DNA of 55,423 nt from Deltaproteobacteria bacterium (lineage in GTDB: Bacteria; Bdellovibrionota_C; UBA2361; JANWWW01), in contig JANWWW010000003.1 of NCBI GenBank assembly GCA_025055295.1, forward strand, positions 1-55,423, written 5' to 3'. Position 1 is the first letter of the stretch; every line of letters starts with the position of its first letter. Shown piece by piece: positions 19,676 through 28,820 of the stretch. The notes beneath the pieces were generated by a model that did no database searches, was not told the origin of the DNA, and saw only the letters and a list, made by a program, of their open reading frames with translations. A program made the translations under genes and the position numbers.

Positions 19676-21085
19676 ATGTCGCGTTTTGATTATGATTTGG
19701 TTGCTATAGGTTGTGGTCCAGCAGGTCAGAAAGCCGCTCTGCAAAGCGCTAAACTAAGAAAAAGAACCGCAATCGTCGATGAAAGAGAGGTAGTTGGGGG
19801 TATATGCACGAACATAGGAACTATTCCATCAAAAAGTTTCCGAGAAGCGGTGTTGTACTTATCCGGGTTTCGACAAAGGGCAATTTACGGGGCCGGTTAC
19901 CGGGTGAAATCAAAAATCGAGATGAAAGATCTTACCTATAGATGCGCCAAGATTATCGCCTCTGAGGTGGAGGTAATAAGATCTCAGTTGGCTAGAAACA
20001 ACGTGGATGTTATAACAGGCAGAGGGTCCCTCGAAGACGAACACACTGTTGTCATTTCTAAGCCGGATGGACACAAAGAGAGGATTACATCGGAGTTTAT
20101 TGTGATAGCAACGGGTGCAAAGCCTTACCATCCTCAGAACATTCAATTTGATCAGAGGACAGTGCTTGACTCGGACTTTATTCTGACGCTTCCCGAGCTT
20201 CCTAAAAGCATGATTGTAGTGGGAGGTGGGGTGATAGGAGTCGAGTATGCCACGATGTTTGCCGCTCTCGGGGTAGCCGTTACTTTGGTTGACGGCAGAA
20301 AAAGGCTTCTTGGCTTTATCGACGAGGAAATTGTCGAAAACCTCAAATATCAAATGCGGACACAAGGCATAACTCTTCGACTAGGAGAAGAAGTAACGCA
20401 GGTCAAGTGTAAGGATAATGACTCGGGAGTTGTGGTTGAACTTTCAAGCAAAAAAGTTCTGGTTTCTGACGTTGTGCTTATTTCTGCCGGTCGAACAAGC
20501 GCCACAGACGGTCTTAACCTTGAGAGTGTGGGTGTAAAGACAGGGGAAAGGGGGAAAATAGTGGTCGACTCACAGTTTAGAACATCGGTGCCAAATATTT
20601 TCGCTGTGGGTGATGTAATAGGTTTTCCGGCTTTAGCGTCCACTTCAGCTAATCAAGGAAGAATCGCAGCTCTAGCGGCTTTTGGTTTGAACTACCAGGT
20701 GATGGAATACCCTTTGCCGTTTGGGATTTATAGTATTCCCGAGATTTCAATGGTAGGTTTAACTGAAGAAGAAGCAACTGAGAAAAATATTCCTTACGAA
20801 GTTGGAATTGCCAGATACAAAGATTGCGCCAGAGGAGCGATTATCGGAGACATGGAGGGTATGTTGAAATTGTTGATTAATAGACAGGATAAATCCATCG
20901 TTGGAATTCACGTCATAGGTGAAAACGCCTCTGAGTTAGTTCACATAGGACAAGCAGCGATGTCTTTGAAAGGCACGCTAAATTATTTTCTTGACACAGT
21001 CTTTAATTTTCCAACTTTGGCTGAGTGTTACAAAATCGCCGCTTATAACTGCTTTAATAAACTTCAGGCAGCAGAAGAGTTATAA
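19676..21085 (+). CDS. sthA: Si-specific soluble NAD(P)+ transhydrogenase (FAD pyridine nucleotide-disulfide oxidoreductase family)
   Basis: FDYDLVAIGCGPAGQKAALQSAKLRKRTAIVDE, VVGGICTNIGTIPSKSFREA (active-site-like second Cys replaced), VVGGGVIGVEYATMFAALG. Confidence 0.9.
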   Translation: MSRFDYDLVAIGCGPAGQKAALQSAKLRKRTAIVDEREVVGGICTNIGTIPSKSFREAVLYLSGFRQRAIYGAGYRVKSKIEMKDLTYRCAKIIASEVEVIRSQLARNNVDVITGRGSLEDEHTVVISKPDGHKERITSEFIVIATGAKPYHPQNIQFDQRTVLDSDFILTLPELPKSMIVVGGGVIGVEYATMFAALGVAVTLVDGRKRLLGFIDEEIVENLKYQMRTQGITLRLGEEVTQVKCKDNDSGVVVELSSKKVLVSDVVLISAGRTSATDGLNLESVGVKTGERGKIVVDSQFRTSVPNIFAVGDVIGFPALASTSANQGRIAALAAFGLNYQVMEYPLPFGIYSIPEISMVGLTEEEATEKNIPYEVGIARYKDCARGAIIGDMEGMLKLLINRQDKSIVGIHVIGENASELVHIGQAAMSLKGTLNYFLDTVFNFPTLAECYKIAAYNCFNKLQAAEEL

Positions 21086-21274
21086 TGCGGTCGATTCTTT
21101 GGATCTAAATCTAGACTAGCTCTAACTAAATAAGCATCTTATAAAGGAAGATGCAGCAGGGACTATTTAAGCTTCTAGGTACTTTTGGTTGTCAGTTACT
21201 TGGACCCCTTCTCTTGTCACTGTATTGAGCTGACAAACGGCAAAAATATTTAAGAAAAGTTTGATACAAATGTT

Positions 21275-21910
21275 GTGTTGAACAGTCCTAAGATATTGGC
21301 GAAATCACTCTGGCCAACTTTTTTCAAAAAATTATTCGAATGCATACGTGAGAAAAATCAAAAGTCAATGTTGTCTAAGGTGTCGATTAGGCTTAAAATT
21401 AATTTAATGACACAATTTGATAGTTTCAACGCAAGGCACCGATCGCTTCAACACGGTGATTTGTTACCTGGCAGGGTTCAAAAAAATAAAGGCTCTTTTT
21501 ACTCGAGACTTCTTTGCTTTAGCCACGGCGCTTATACACTTGGAATGATCGGGGAGCGTTTTTCCGCACGCGGGTTTGCCAAACCCATACCAGTCAACCG
21601 TAGGTATCTTAACAGGATTAATCCCCCACCCATTTCTGAACGATCAGTTTTATCTCAAGGTCCAAATTTAAATAATATTAACGAGAGACTATCAGAGCAT
21701 ATGCACATAAAATTGGAGGAAGAGGTCATGATTACAGATTCCAACTCGGTTTTCTCTCGCCGAGTGCTAGATCAAATGTCAATGACTTCACGATATCGAC
21801 AACATTGTAAGGAGTTCTTGTCACGGGTGTTTGAAAACATGAACTTTGTCATCAAGGTTTTAAGGTTTCCAACTGAGGAAGAAATAATCCGGCAGATAAG
21901 ATTTAGGTAA
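21275..21910 (+). CDS. Orphan hypothetical protein
   Basis: 211-codon uninterrupted ORF (TTG start) in AT-rich DNA, plausible amino-acid composition; no recognised motif. Confidence 0.4.
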   Translation: MLNSPKILAKSLWPTFFKKLFECIREKNQKSMLSKVSIRLKINLMTQFDSFNARHRSLQHGDLLPGRVQKNKGSFYSRLLCFSHGAYTLGMIGERFSARGFAKPIPVNRRYLNRINPPPISERSVLSQGPNLNNINERLSEHMHIKLEEEVMITDSNSVFSRRVLDQMSMTSRYRQHCKEFLSRVFENMNFVIKVLRFPTEEEIIRQIRFR

Positions 21911-23089
21911 AATACGGGTAAAAGCGAAGTCGATATTTAGGTCTTCAGAGTAAGTGTGGAAGAAATGCTGATTGGAAGTTAAGAAAAGATCGGTCTTTCT
22001 TAACATCAGTACCTTGTTTGTCAGAGATACTTTGACCTAATAGCCAGCTTTTTTTAAAAGTTATTACTTGATACAAAAACTATTGTGTAGACTTAGCTAT
22101 GCAAGTCACTTCACAATCTCTTACTTCGCTAATTTTCTACTGAACTGCGGTTATATCAGAAAATTATGAAGCCTTTACGTATTGACAAAACACAAAACAC
22201 GAAATTCATGTTTTGCCATTGGCCGTCAGCTTTGCTTTTTTGAAACATTTCAGTATCCCTTCATGTTAAAAAAGGCCTGTGTACATAACGGCTATCGTTG
22301 CAGAAATTCCAAATGAGCATCAGCTTGATCATTAATTGAATGCACAACTGTGTCATCCAGCTGTTTGCAAACAGCGTCGAAAGGAGTGCCTCAACCAAAT
22401 TTAGGAAGACATTAGTCAAGGTTTTACAATATTCCAAAATTTTGGATTTTGATTTTAATTATGGTTTTAAACTCTAAAAAGACAGTGAACATTTTGCCGA
22501 CGCCCCTCGTAATAATTATTGAAAGAGGTACTGATATAAAGGTCGATGCGGTTAGTTCAGTGAAATCTACGGCCGAAGGAACATGACGAAATTGTATTGG
22601 ATGTCATCAATCTAATTATCTTGAAAAAAACAAAGGGCTTATTAAAAAAATAACCTTTCCCCAAAGATTTGCGAAAATAATAAAAATAACCCAATCGTGA
22701 CTGGTTGAATGTTTTGGCACCATGTTTTGAAACTACACTTCTCGACAAACCAATCTTTTATAGGCTACGTCAGACGAGCATCGTGTTTTATCTCCATTTG
22801 TTTGTTTTGAAATTTAGCTAGCTAACAGCAAAAATAATTTCATATGTTTTTACAAAACTGGATTTGTGAAGAATTAATAAGATGAGGTAAAAGGGTTTAG
22901 CGAGTATGAACGGAAATATTTACGAGATTAATTGTTACTTGGACATATTTCCCCTAGATGGTTGTAAGCTTTAGTTCTTTGCTTTTGGCTAACCGAAATC
23001 GCAAGGTTGAAAGGGGTTATACGACCTCTTTTTGAAAAGATTAAATTAAGACTAAAACTTTGGACAAAGACAGTTTTTTGTCTAACAAA

Positions 23090-23632
23090 CTATTTACAAA
23101 ATACGGTCCATTCAGCGTTATTTGGGCAACTTCCGCTTATAACCTCGGTTCGGATTGACAGAACAGGCGGATCTTGCGAAACGGAAACATTAAAAAAACC
23201 GCTTCCCCCTGCCGGTATTTGCACAAAGGAAGATCCGACTTGTGATCCACTTCCGATGGGATTCCACAACATGAATTTTCTCACTGATCCAATCGAACAG
23301 GAAGAATTTGTGTCGGTTTCGATATAAATTTTGAACGACTTACATTTGAAAGAGTTGAAAAAGGATTTCGGAGAGGGACTAGGATCGGATGACCCAAAAA
23401 TGTTCAAATATTGGACACCAGTTGCGGACATGGAGCTGCTGGTTGATCCGGTTAAAACCACATAAGGAAAAGGGGCGTCAATTTTAAAATTAGCCAGCCT
23501 AGCCGCATTAATTGCCGAGAATCCATTTGGGCATCTGTTTCCTGAGTACCATTTAACGTTACCTCGAGGGTCTTTACATAATATATCCCCTAACACCACT
23601 GAGAAGAAAATTAAAAGATACACTAGGCGCAT
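23090..23632 (-). CDS. Secreted cysteine-containing orphan protein
   Basis: Signal peptide MRLVYLLIFFSVVLG; mature protein begins DILCKDPRGNVKWYSGNRCPNGF with several paired Cys; terminal ...WTVFCK. Confidence 0.6.
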   Translation of the reverse strand: MRLVYLLIFFSVVLGDILCKDPRGNVKWYSGNRCPNGFSAINAARLANFKIDAPFPYVVLTGSTSSSMSATGVQYLNIFGSSDPSPSPKSFFNSFKCKSFKIYIETDTNSSCSIGSVRKFMLWNPIGSGSQVGSSFVQIPAGGSGFFNVSVSQDPPVLSIRTEVISGSCPNNAEWTVFCK

Positions 23633-24151
23633 GGATCATATGTTAATTTGACTCCAATAACTTAATCAATACCAGGCTTTTCAAGCCATTTTTTAAAAAA
23701 TTAAACTATCCGTATCCTTAGTCTTAGTTAAAACCTGACGAACATGTAAGTAAGTACAAAACTGCGCAGTGAAATTTCGCTTTAAGTTCAAAACAAGTGA
23801 ATGTCTGTAAAATATGTCTTTAGATTTTGAGCAATTCTTAAAAAAGCCATATTGTTACACCAAAGCCCTGACGATATTGCACCCAGTTTTTTTAATAACG
23901 AAAAAATTGCATGACGCTTCATTTAATTTTTAAAGAAGCCGTTATAGCACAGCGTTAAGTGTGAAGATTAAATAGCCAACGACTTAATTAACACTATGCT
24001 TTCAGGTATTAATGGTCATACTTCATGCTTTAAAGAACAGCTAATGAACCTTAGCGTTTCGCGCATTTGGTTTTTCAACGCATTTTTCACCGAACAAAAT
24101 GTAAAGGCATTGACCAAAGTTCGAGTTTATTGTATCTAATCAAAAAGTCAA

Positions 24152-24577
24152 ATGAGGCTAGCAGTATTGTGTTTAAGTACTGTGTACTTAATCTCCGAGG
24201 AAAATTTACCAACTTTAAAGCCGGGACTTTGGAAGTTTGAAACACAGGTTCAAATACCGGGACTTAATCAAAAAATCACTACTTCTACGGACGTATGCCT
24301 AAAATCGGGTAGTTTTAAGGAGTTTTCAGGAAAGGATTTAAACACAGCCAGCGAAACTGCAAAAAATTTTGGCTGTTCTTTTAAGAACATAAGCTATCCC
24401 GAAAAAAACCGAGTAACATATGAGATACAATGTGAACAATCAAAAGACACAACATTGCAGTACGATCTCATTTATTCTGACACGAGCTTGTCGGGGAAAA
24501 TGAGCTTTAAAGGACCTAGTAATTATTTGTCCTCCTCGTCAATCAAAGCAAAGCGTGTAGGAGATTGTAAACAATGA
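24152..24577 (+). CDS. DUF3617-like secreted protein
   Basis: Signal-like N-terminus; LKPGLWKFETQVQIPGLNQKITTSTDVCLK ... CSFKNI ... YEIQC. Confidence 0.65.
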   Translation: MRLAVLCLSTVYLISEENLPTLKPGLWKFETQVQIPGLNQKITTSTDVCLKSGSFKEFSGKDLNTASETAKNFGCSFKNISYPEKNRVTYEIQCEQSKDTTLQYDLIYSDTSLSGKMSFKGPSNYLSSSSIKAKRVGDCKQ

Positions 24578-25518
24578 AGTTAAGGATTTTTCTGCTCGCA
24601 ACTATATTTTTATTAGCCCAAGAAAAAGACGTTAAGGGTTCCAAAGATCATCCCTTGCTTTCAAGGTACCCAGGATCCGTGATTAGAAATTATTTGGAAA
24701 AGGAATACGAAGAATTTTTTCTTCGAACAGGCCCTGTTGCGAGTTTTGTTCAGCCAGAGGGTGAAACCCTAAAAGTTGAAGGAAAGGTTACAAGAATTAA
24801 CTACATAGCTCCTCAGGGTAGATCTGCTTTTGAGGTATTCAAGAACTACGAAAAAGCAATTTTGGATGCTGGGGGCCAAGTAATCTGGTCGTGTGTTAAC
24901 GAAGCGTGTGGAAAGGGCCTCTCTCAGGCGCTTTTAACCGGAGAATTTAGAGGAGAGGCTAATCTAATGGGGTATAACGAAAAAGATCAACGGTATATGG
25001 CAGCTAAATTGTCGCTTGGCGGAAAGGAGTTTTATGTTTCGATTTTTACCGTAGGAGCTTACAGCATTGGAGGTCCCATGAAAGGAAGGGTTTTTACACA
25101 GGTTGATATTATCGAAATAAAAAAAATGGATGAAGGATTGGTTACAATAGACGAAGCTCGGCTAAAATCAGCGTTAGAAAGGGAAGGCAAAGTAGTCATT
25201 TACGGAATTCACTTTGATTTTGACAGCAGCAAAATAAAGCCTGAGTCGAATCCTCAACTTGATGAAATTGCAAAGGCTCTGGCAGCTGATCAAAAGGTTT
25301 ATTTAGTGGTAGGACATACAGACAACCAAGGTCAACTTGATTATAATCAACGATTGTCTGAAGCGAGAGCAAACGCGGTCGTAGAAGCATTGGTTCAAAG
25401 AGGGATCCAAAGAGATAGGTTGATCCCCGTAGGAGTAGGAATGAGCGCGCCTGTTGCATCCAATGAAACCGAAGAAGGCAGGGCTAAAAACCGTCGGGTA
25501 GAGCTTGTAAGACGTTAA
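24574..25518 (+). CDS. OmpA-family outer-membrane/peptidoglycan-associated protein
   Basis: C-terminal IHFDFDSSKIKPESNPQLDEIAKAL...LVVGHTDNQGQLDYNQRLSEARANAVVEALV...AKNRRVEL; overlaps the DUF3617-like gene. Confidence 0.88.
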   Translation: MKLRIFLLATIFLLAQEKDVKGSKDHPLLSRYPGSVIRNYLEKEYEEFFLRTGPVASFVQPEGETLKVEGKVTRINYIAPQGRSAFEVFKNYEKAILDAGGQVIWSCVNEACGKGLSQALLTGEFRGEANLMGYNEKDQRYMAAKLSLGGKEFYVSIFTVGAYSIGGPMKGRVFTQVDIIEIKKMDEGLVTIDEARLKSALEREGKVVIYGIHFDFDSSKIKPESNPQLDEIAKALAADQKVYLVVGHTDNQGQLDYNQRLSEARANAVVEALVQRGIQRDRLIPVGVGMSAPVASNETEEGRAKNRRVELVRR

Positions 25519-25780
25519 AAAAGCAACTCTCATTTCTTAATCAGTAGCGCTGATTTAGTTGTTTTCCGTTGATACTCTAGAGCACATCTTACCAAATAAA
25601 CTTGCGAGTGGTATTTCAACAAGACATCCGTCACTGTTTGAGATATTGTTTTTAAATAAGTGTTCAAATTTTTTGCTTTTGTAGACCTTGCGATAACCCT
25701 ACAGTAAATGCATTTGGCAAAAAAAAAATTATAGAGTTTGAAAATTACAGTAGAGCCTTGCATCAGTGAAATAATAAAAG

Positions 25781-25800
25781 TGCCCTTACCGCTAAGGGCA
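25781..25800. terminator. Perfect 8-bp hairpin TGCCCTTA-CCGC-TAAGGGCA, possible bidirectional terminator
   Basis: Seen directly; T-rich tract on the minus-strand side (CTTTTATTATTT), weaker on the plus side (AATATTTTAACTCTTT). Confidence 0.45.
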
Positions 25801-26878
25801 ATATTTTAACTCTTTGTCAATACGACTTTCGTTTTTATTATAAAAATCAAGTTATGCTCGTTTAGCAGTTTGGTTTTAGCTTTCGAAACGTTAAATGCTA
25901 ATTTCACACCGATATTTCAAACTGGTTTTTGATAATTCCTCTCCAAAGCGTAATTATGTGATAATTTTTGCCGTCGATGGTTTTAATCTTTTTAATGTGA
26001 AAGTGACAAATTTGCAACAATAAGGTATCCTCTCAAACGCAACACCCCTCGTCACTTTTACGCAAGACTTTTGTGGTAAAGTTATAGGTCAATACTCCTA
26101 GATCGCGTTAAGTGATTTTATTTTTCAAAAATCTTATTAGTTGACCGTAGGTATCCACCGAGGAACCATCAATCAATTCCGGAACAATCAAATCCCTGTA
26201 ATGACATCTACTTAAATGACATCAGTCAGCAATCCATGCTCTATGTCACAACAAAGAAAGCCGTTACTTTCGGTAACCTGAAAAATTTAATCTCCAGGAT
26301 CATTGCCGCATTTTAAAAAATCAAATTCTTTTTCTGGTTCACACACCATTGAGATTTTACCGGACAAATGTCACTCTCACGCAGGCAACGTTTATCTTGA
26401 AGTTAATTGATCAAAAATTTTGTGCCCAAATGAAACATCGTAATCGGCATGCTTAACTGTGTTAAAAAAAAGTTCCGAAAGTATAACTTGGCTTTACTTT
26501 GAGTTAGGCGCTTAATAAGAAATCGTGCAAGTGTGGCTTTTAATACGAACTTAGCTTTGGGTTAATACTTAACATTTAAAGGCTGCTGTTACATTTTGAA
26601 AAACTCAACCGGTAAGTCGAGTAAAGCCAGGATAGAACTTGGTGGATTTATTAAACATTGTTAATGCCCGCAAATAAAGTGGGGCCAGAAAACTTAGTTA
26701 TTTCCAGAAACTGCGGCCAAGTTATCATATTAGACTATGACATAATTAAATTACACAGAATTTATTTGTAGTAAGTTAACTGGCCAAGTTTCATTTCAAG
26801 AACTAGCCGCATTTTGAAGAATGTCTCGATTTTTCAAATATCAAAGGTCAAATTGAACATTCTTTTTAATTTTGATCG

Positions 26879-27724
26879 TTAAAACTTGAGCCAAGAAATG
26901 TGATCGCTTGATATTTTTTCGAACTCCTCAAATTTACAAAGTAGCGCTGCCGTAAAAAGTCCAGAGTCATAAAGGTGTCGCCTTTCTAAGAGGTTAAGAG
27001 CAAGATCGAAATTAAGCACGAGATCCTCAAAATTTCTGTCTTGATCAAGAAGAAATTTTTTGAGCAAAATCAGGTAACATACTCGAAAAAACTTTTTTTT
27101 ATCGATCGATTCTTCAAACAAAACTAGGAGCGGAATGATGTATTTTCGAGATAAATATGCAACCCAGGCTTTGTCGAGTTTCGTTAAATCAATATTATGT
27201 TTCTCGTCTTCTTCGAGCAGATTATTGATTTCCTCTTCAAGCTCTATTACTTTTGCGTCAACATAAGAGCTGCCTGGATAAATATGCCATGGTACCATGC
27301 GTGAAAGAATAGTCAACGGTAGATAGGATGTTGTTGAGCAAGCTGATATAATGTAGGCGTAAGACGGAGGTTCTTCAAAAATTTTAAGTAATGAGTTCAA
27401 AACTTGTTTGTTTGCTTTGTCCAAATCACTTAAAAAAAAGATCCGGTGGCTTGAGAGATAAGGCAGTTTATGAATATGTTTTAAAGCATTTTTCAAGTCG
27501 GTTACTGTTTCGGTTCCTTGAACTGACACAATATCAGGGTGCTGATTAATCTCGATCAATTTACAGTTTTGACAGCTATCACAACCGAATTTTTCGCAAA
27601 GCAACCACTTGAAAACTCTATGAAGTACTTTGATTATAGCAAGTTTCGGCCCCACAAAAACGTTTGTTTGTGGGAAAGTTTTGTTTTTTATTGCGGACTC
27701 AATTTGACGCAGTACCTGGTCCAT
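26879..27724 (-). CDS. holB: DNA polymerase III delta-prime subunit-like
   Basis: CDSCQNCKLIEINQHPDI (zinc module), HIHKLPYLSSHRIFFLSDLDKANKQVLNSLLKIFEEPPSYAYIISACS; directly downstream of tmk. Confidence 0.85.
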   Translation of the reverse strand: MDQVLRQIESAIKNKTFPQTNVFVGPKLAIIKVLHRVFKWLLCEKFGCDSCQNCKLIEINQHPDIVSVQGTETVTDLKNALKHIHKLPYLSSHRIFFLSDLDKANKQVLNSLLKIFEEPPSYAYIISACSTTSYLPLTILSRMVPWHIYPGSSYVDAKVIELEEEINNLLEEDEKHNIDLTKLDKAWVAYLSRKYIIPLLVLFEESIDKKKFFRVCYLILLKKFLLDQDRNFEDLVLNFDLALNLLERRHLYDSGLFTAALLCKFEEFEKISSDHISWLKF

Positions 27725-28346
27725 AAAAAACGTGAACCAAAATATTTTCGCATACTTTGAATATTTCTTCCTCAGCAATGTTTGTTGTGTCTATTACAAA
27801 AAACTTTTCTGGCAGAGCTTGTGCTTGACTTAGGAAAGACCCTCGAACTCTTTGGTGAAAGTCTAATGATTCTTTTTCAATTCTGTCAAGTGAGAAATTT
27901 TTCATTTTTCTCGAAAGTCCAACAAGGGGATCAACATCAAGAAGAACTACAAGGTCAGGAACGAAATCGCCAACAATATTTTTGCAAAGGTTTAATGTGA
28001 ACTCTTCCCCCAAAAGGCGACCTGCTCCTTGAAATGCAACTGTTGAATAATAGTAACGATCGCACACAATTGGAGTCGTAATCGATTTTAATAGTTTTAT
28101 GTGTTCTGCCCGATCGGCAAGAACTAAAAATAGTTCAGAGAGTGAACACAGATTTCCCGAGAAGTTAAGCACAATGTCGCGAATTTTTTCTCCCAAGAGC
28201 GTTCCCCCCGGCTCCCGAGTGAAATAAAAAGAACCGCCAAATTCTTGCTTAAGTTTTTTTATTACCGATGTTTTACCACTGCCATTTGGTCCGTCAAAAA
28301 CAACGAATTTTCCTCTTGGTAAATCGGATATATCTTCAATAATCAA
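27699..28346 (-). CDS. tmk: Thymidylate kinase
   Basis: FVVFDGPNGSGKTSVIKKL, FTREPGGTLLGEKIRDIVL, VCDRYYYSTVAFQGAGR. Confidence 0.93.
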   Translation of the reverse strand: MIIEDISDLPRGKFVVFDGPNGSGKTSVIKKLKQEFGGSFYFTREPGGTLLGEKIRDIVLNFSGNLCSLSELFLVLADRAEHIKLLKSITTPIVCDRYYYSTVAFQGAGRLLGEEFTLNLCKNIVGDFVPDLVVLLDVDPLVGLSRKMKNFSLDRIEKESLDFHQRVRGSFLSQAQALPEKFFVIDTTNIAEEEIFKVCENILVHVFYGPGTASN

Positions 28347-28352
28347 GAGCTT

Positions 28353-28730
28353 TCAAGATTGTTCATCAAAAAAAATCTTTAGACCCCATTCAATGTGTTT
28401 CGAAGTAAAAGGTTTAGTTATGTAATAATCAGCTCCTTGTTTGTATCCCTCTAGAACATCAGTGTCCGCGTCTCTTGCAGTAACCATCATAATTGGGGTT
28501 TCGGCATATCTAGGCATTTCTCTGATTTTGCTCATAAGTTCATAACCGTTCATTTCCGGCATCATTATGTCCAGTATGAATAGGTCCAGTTTTTCCGGAG
28601 AACTTGTTATGAATTCCAATGCCTTTGGTCCCGATTCGGCCAAAAAAGCCTTATGTCCCAAGCCTTCTAGAATTTTCCCTAAAATTTCTCTAGTGTCGAG
28701 GTCGTCATCGACAACAAGGATCTTTTTCAT
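28353..28730 (-). CDS. Single-domain response regulator (CheY-like)
   Basis: KKILVVDDDLDTREILGKIL, LFILDIMMPEMNGYELM, YYITKPFTSKHI. Confidence 0.9.
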   Translation of the reverse strand: MKKILVVDDDLDTREILGKILEGLGHKAFLAESGPKALEFITSSPEKLDLFILDIMMPEMNGYELMSKIREMPRYAETPIMMVTARDADTDVLEGYKQGADYYITKPFTSKHIEWGLKIFFDEQS

Positions 28731-28779
28731 AGCCGTTAGTTTAACAGATTTCGACATAAAGTATAAATTTCTTTAAATC

Positions 28780-28796
28780 TTGACTTTTTGAGTCAA
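28780..28796. promoter_or_regulatory. Inverted repeat TTGACT-TTTTG-AGTCAA, candidate Rrf2/IscR-type operator overlapping the sufB promoter
   Basis: Perfect 6-bp half-sites, 5-nt spacer, ending 24 nt before the sufB ATG; followed by GATAAAATATAAAT -10-like sequence. Confidence 0.5.
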
Positions 28797-28820
28797 AATT
28801 GCGATAAAATATAAATAGAG

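Noticed and set aside
19910-20365. 151 aa minus-strand ORF inside sthA
   Set aside because: Antisense to a clear SthA coding region; composition looks like a shadow ORF.
22218-22237. TTGGCCGTCAGCTTTGC as a sigma-54 promoter
   Set aside because: GG and GC are 11 nt apart rather than 10 and no gene follows in the right position.
23007-23327. 106 aa plus-strand ORF
   Set aside because: Overlaps antisense the 180 aa secreted protein, which has a proper signal peptide and ATG start; judged a shadow frame.
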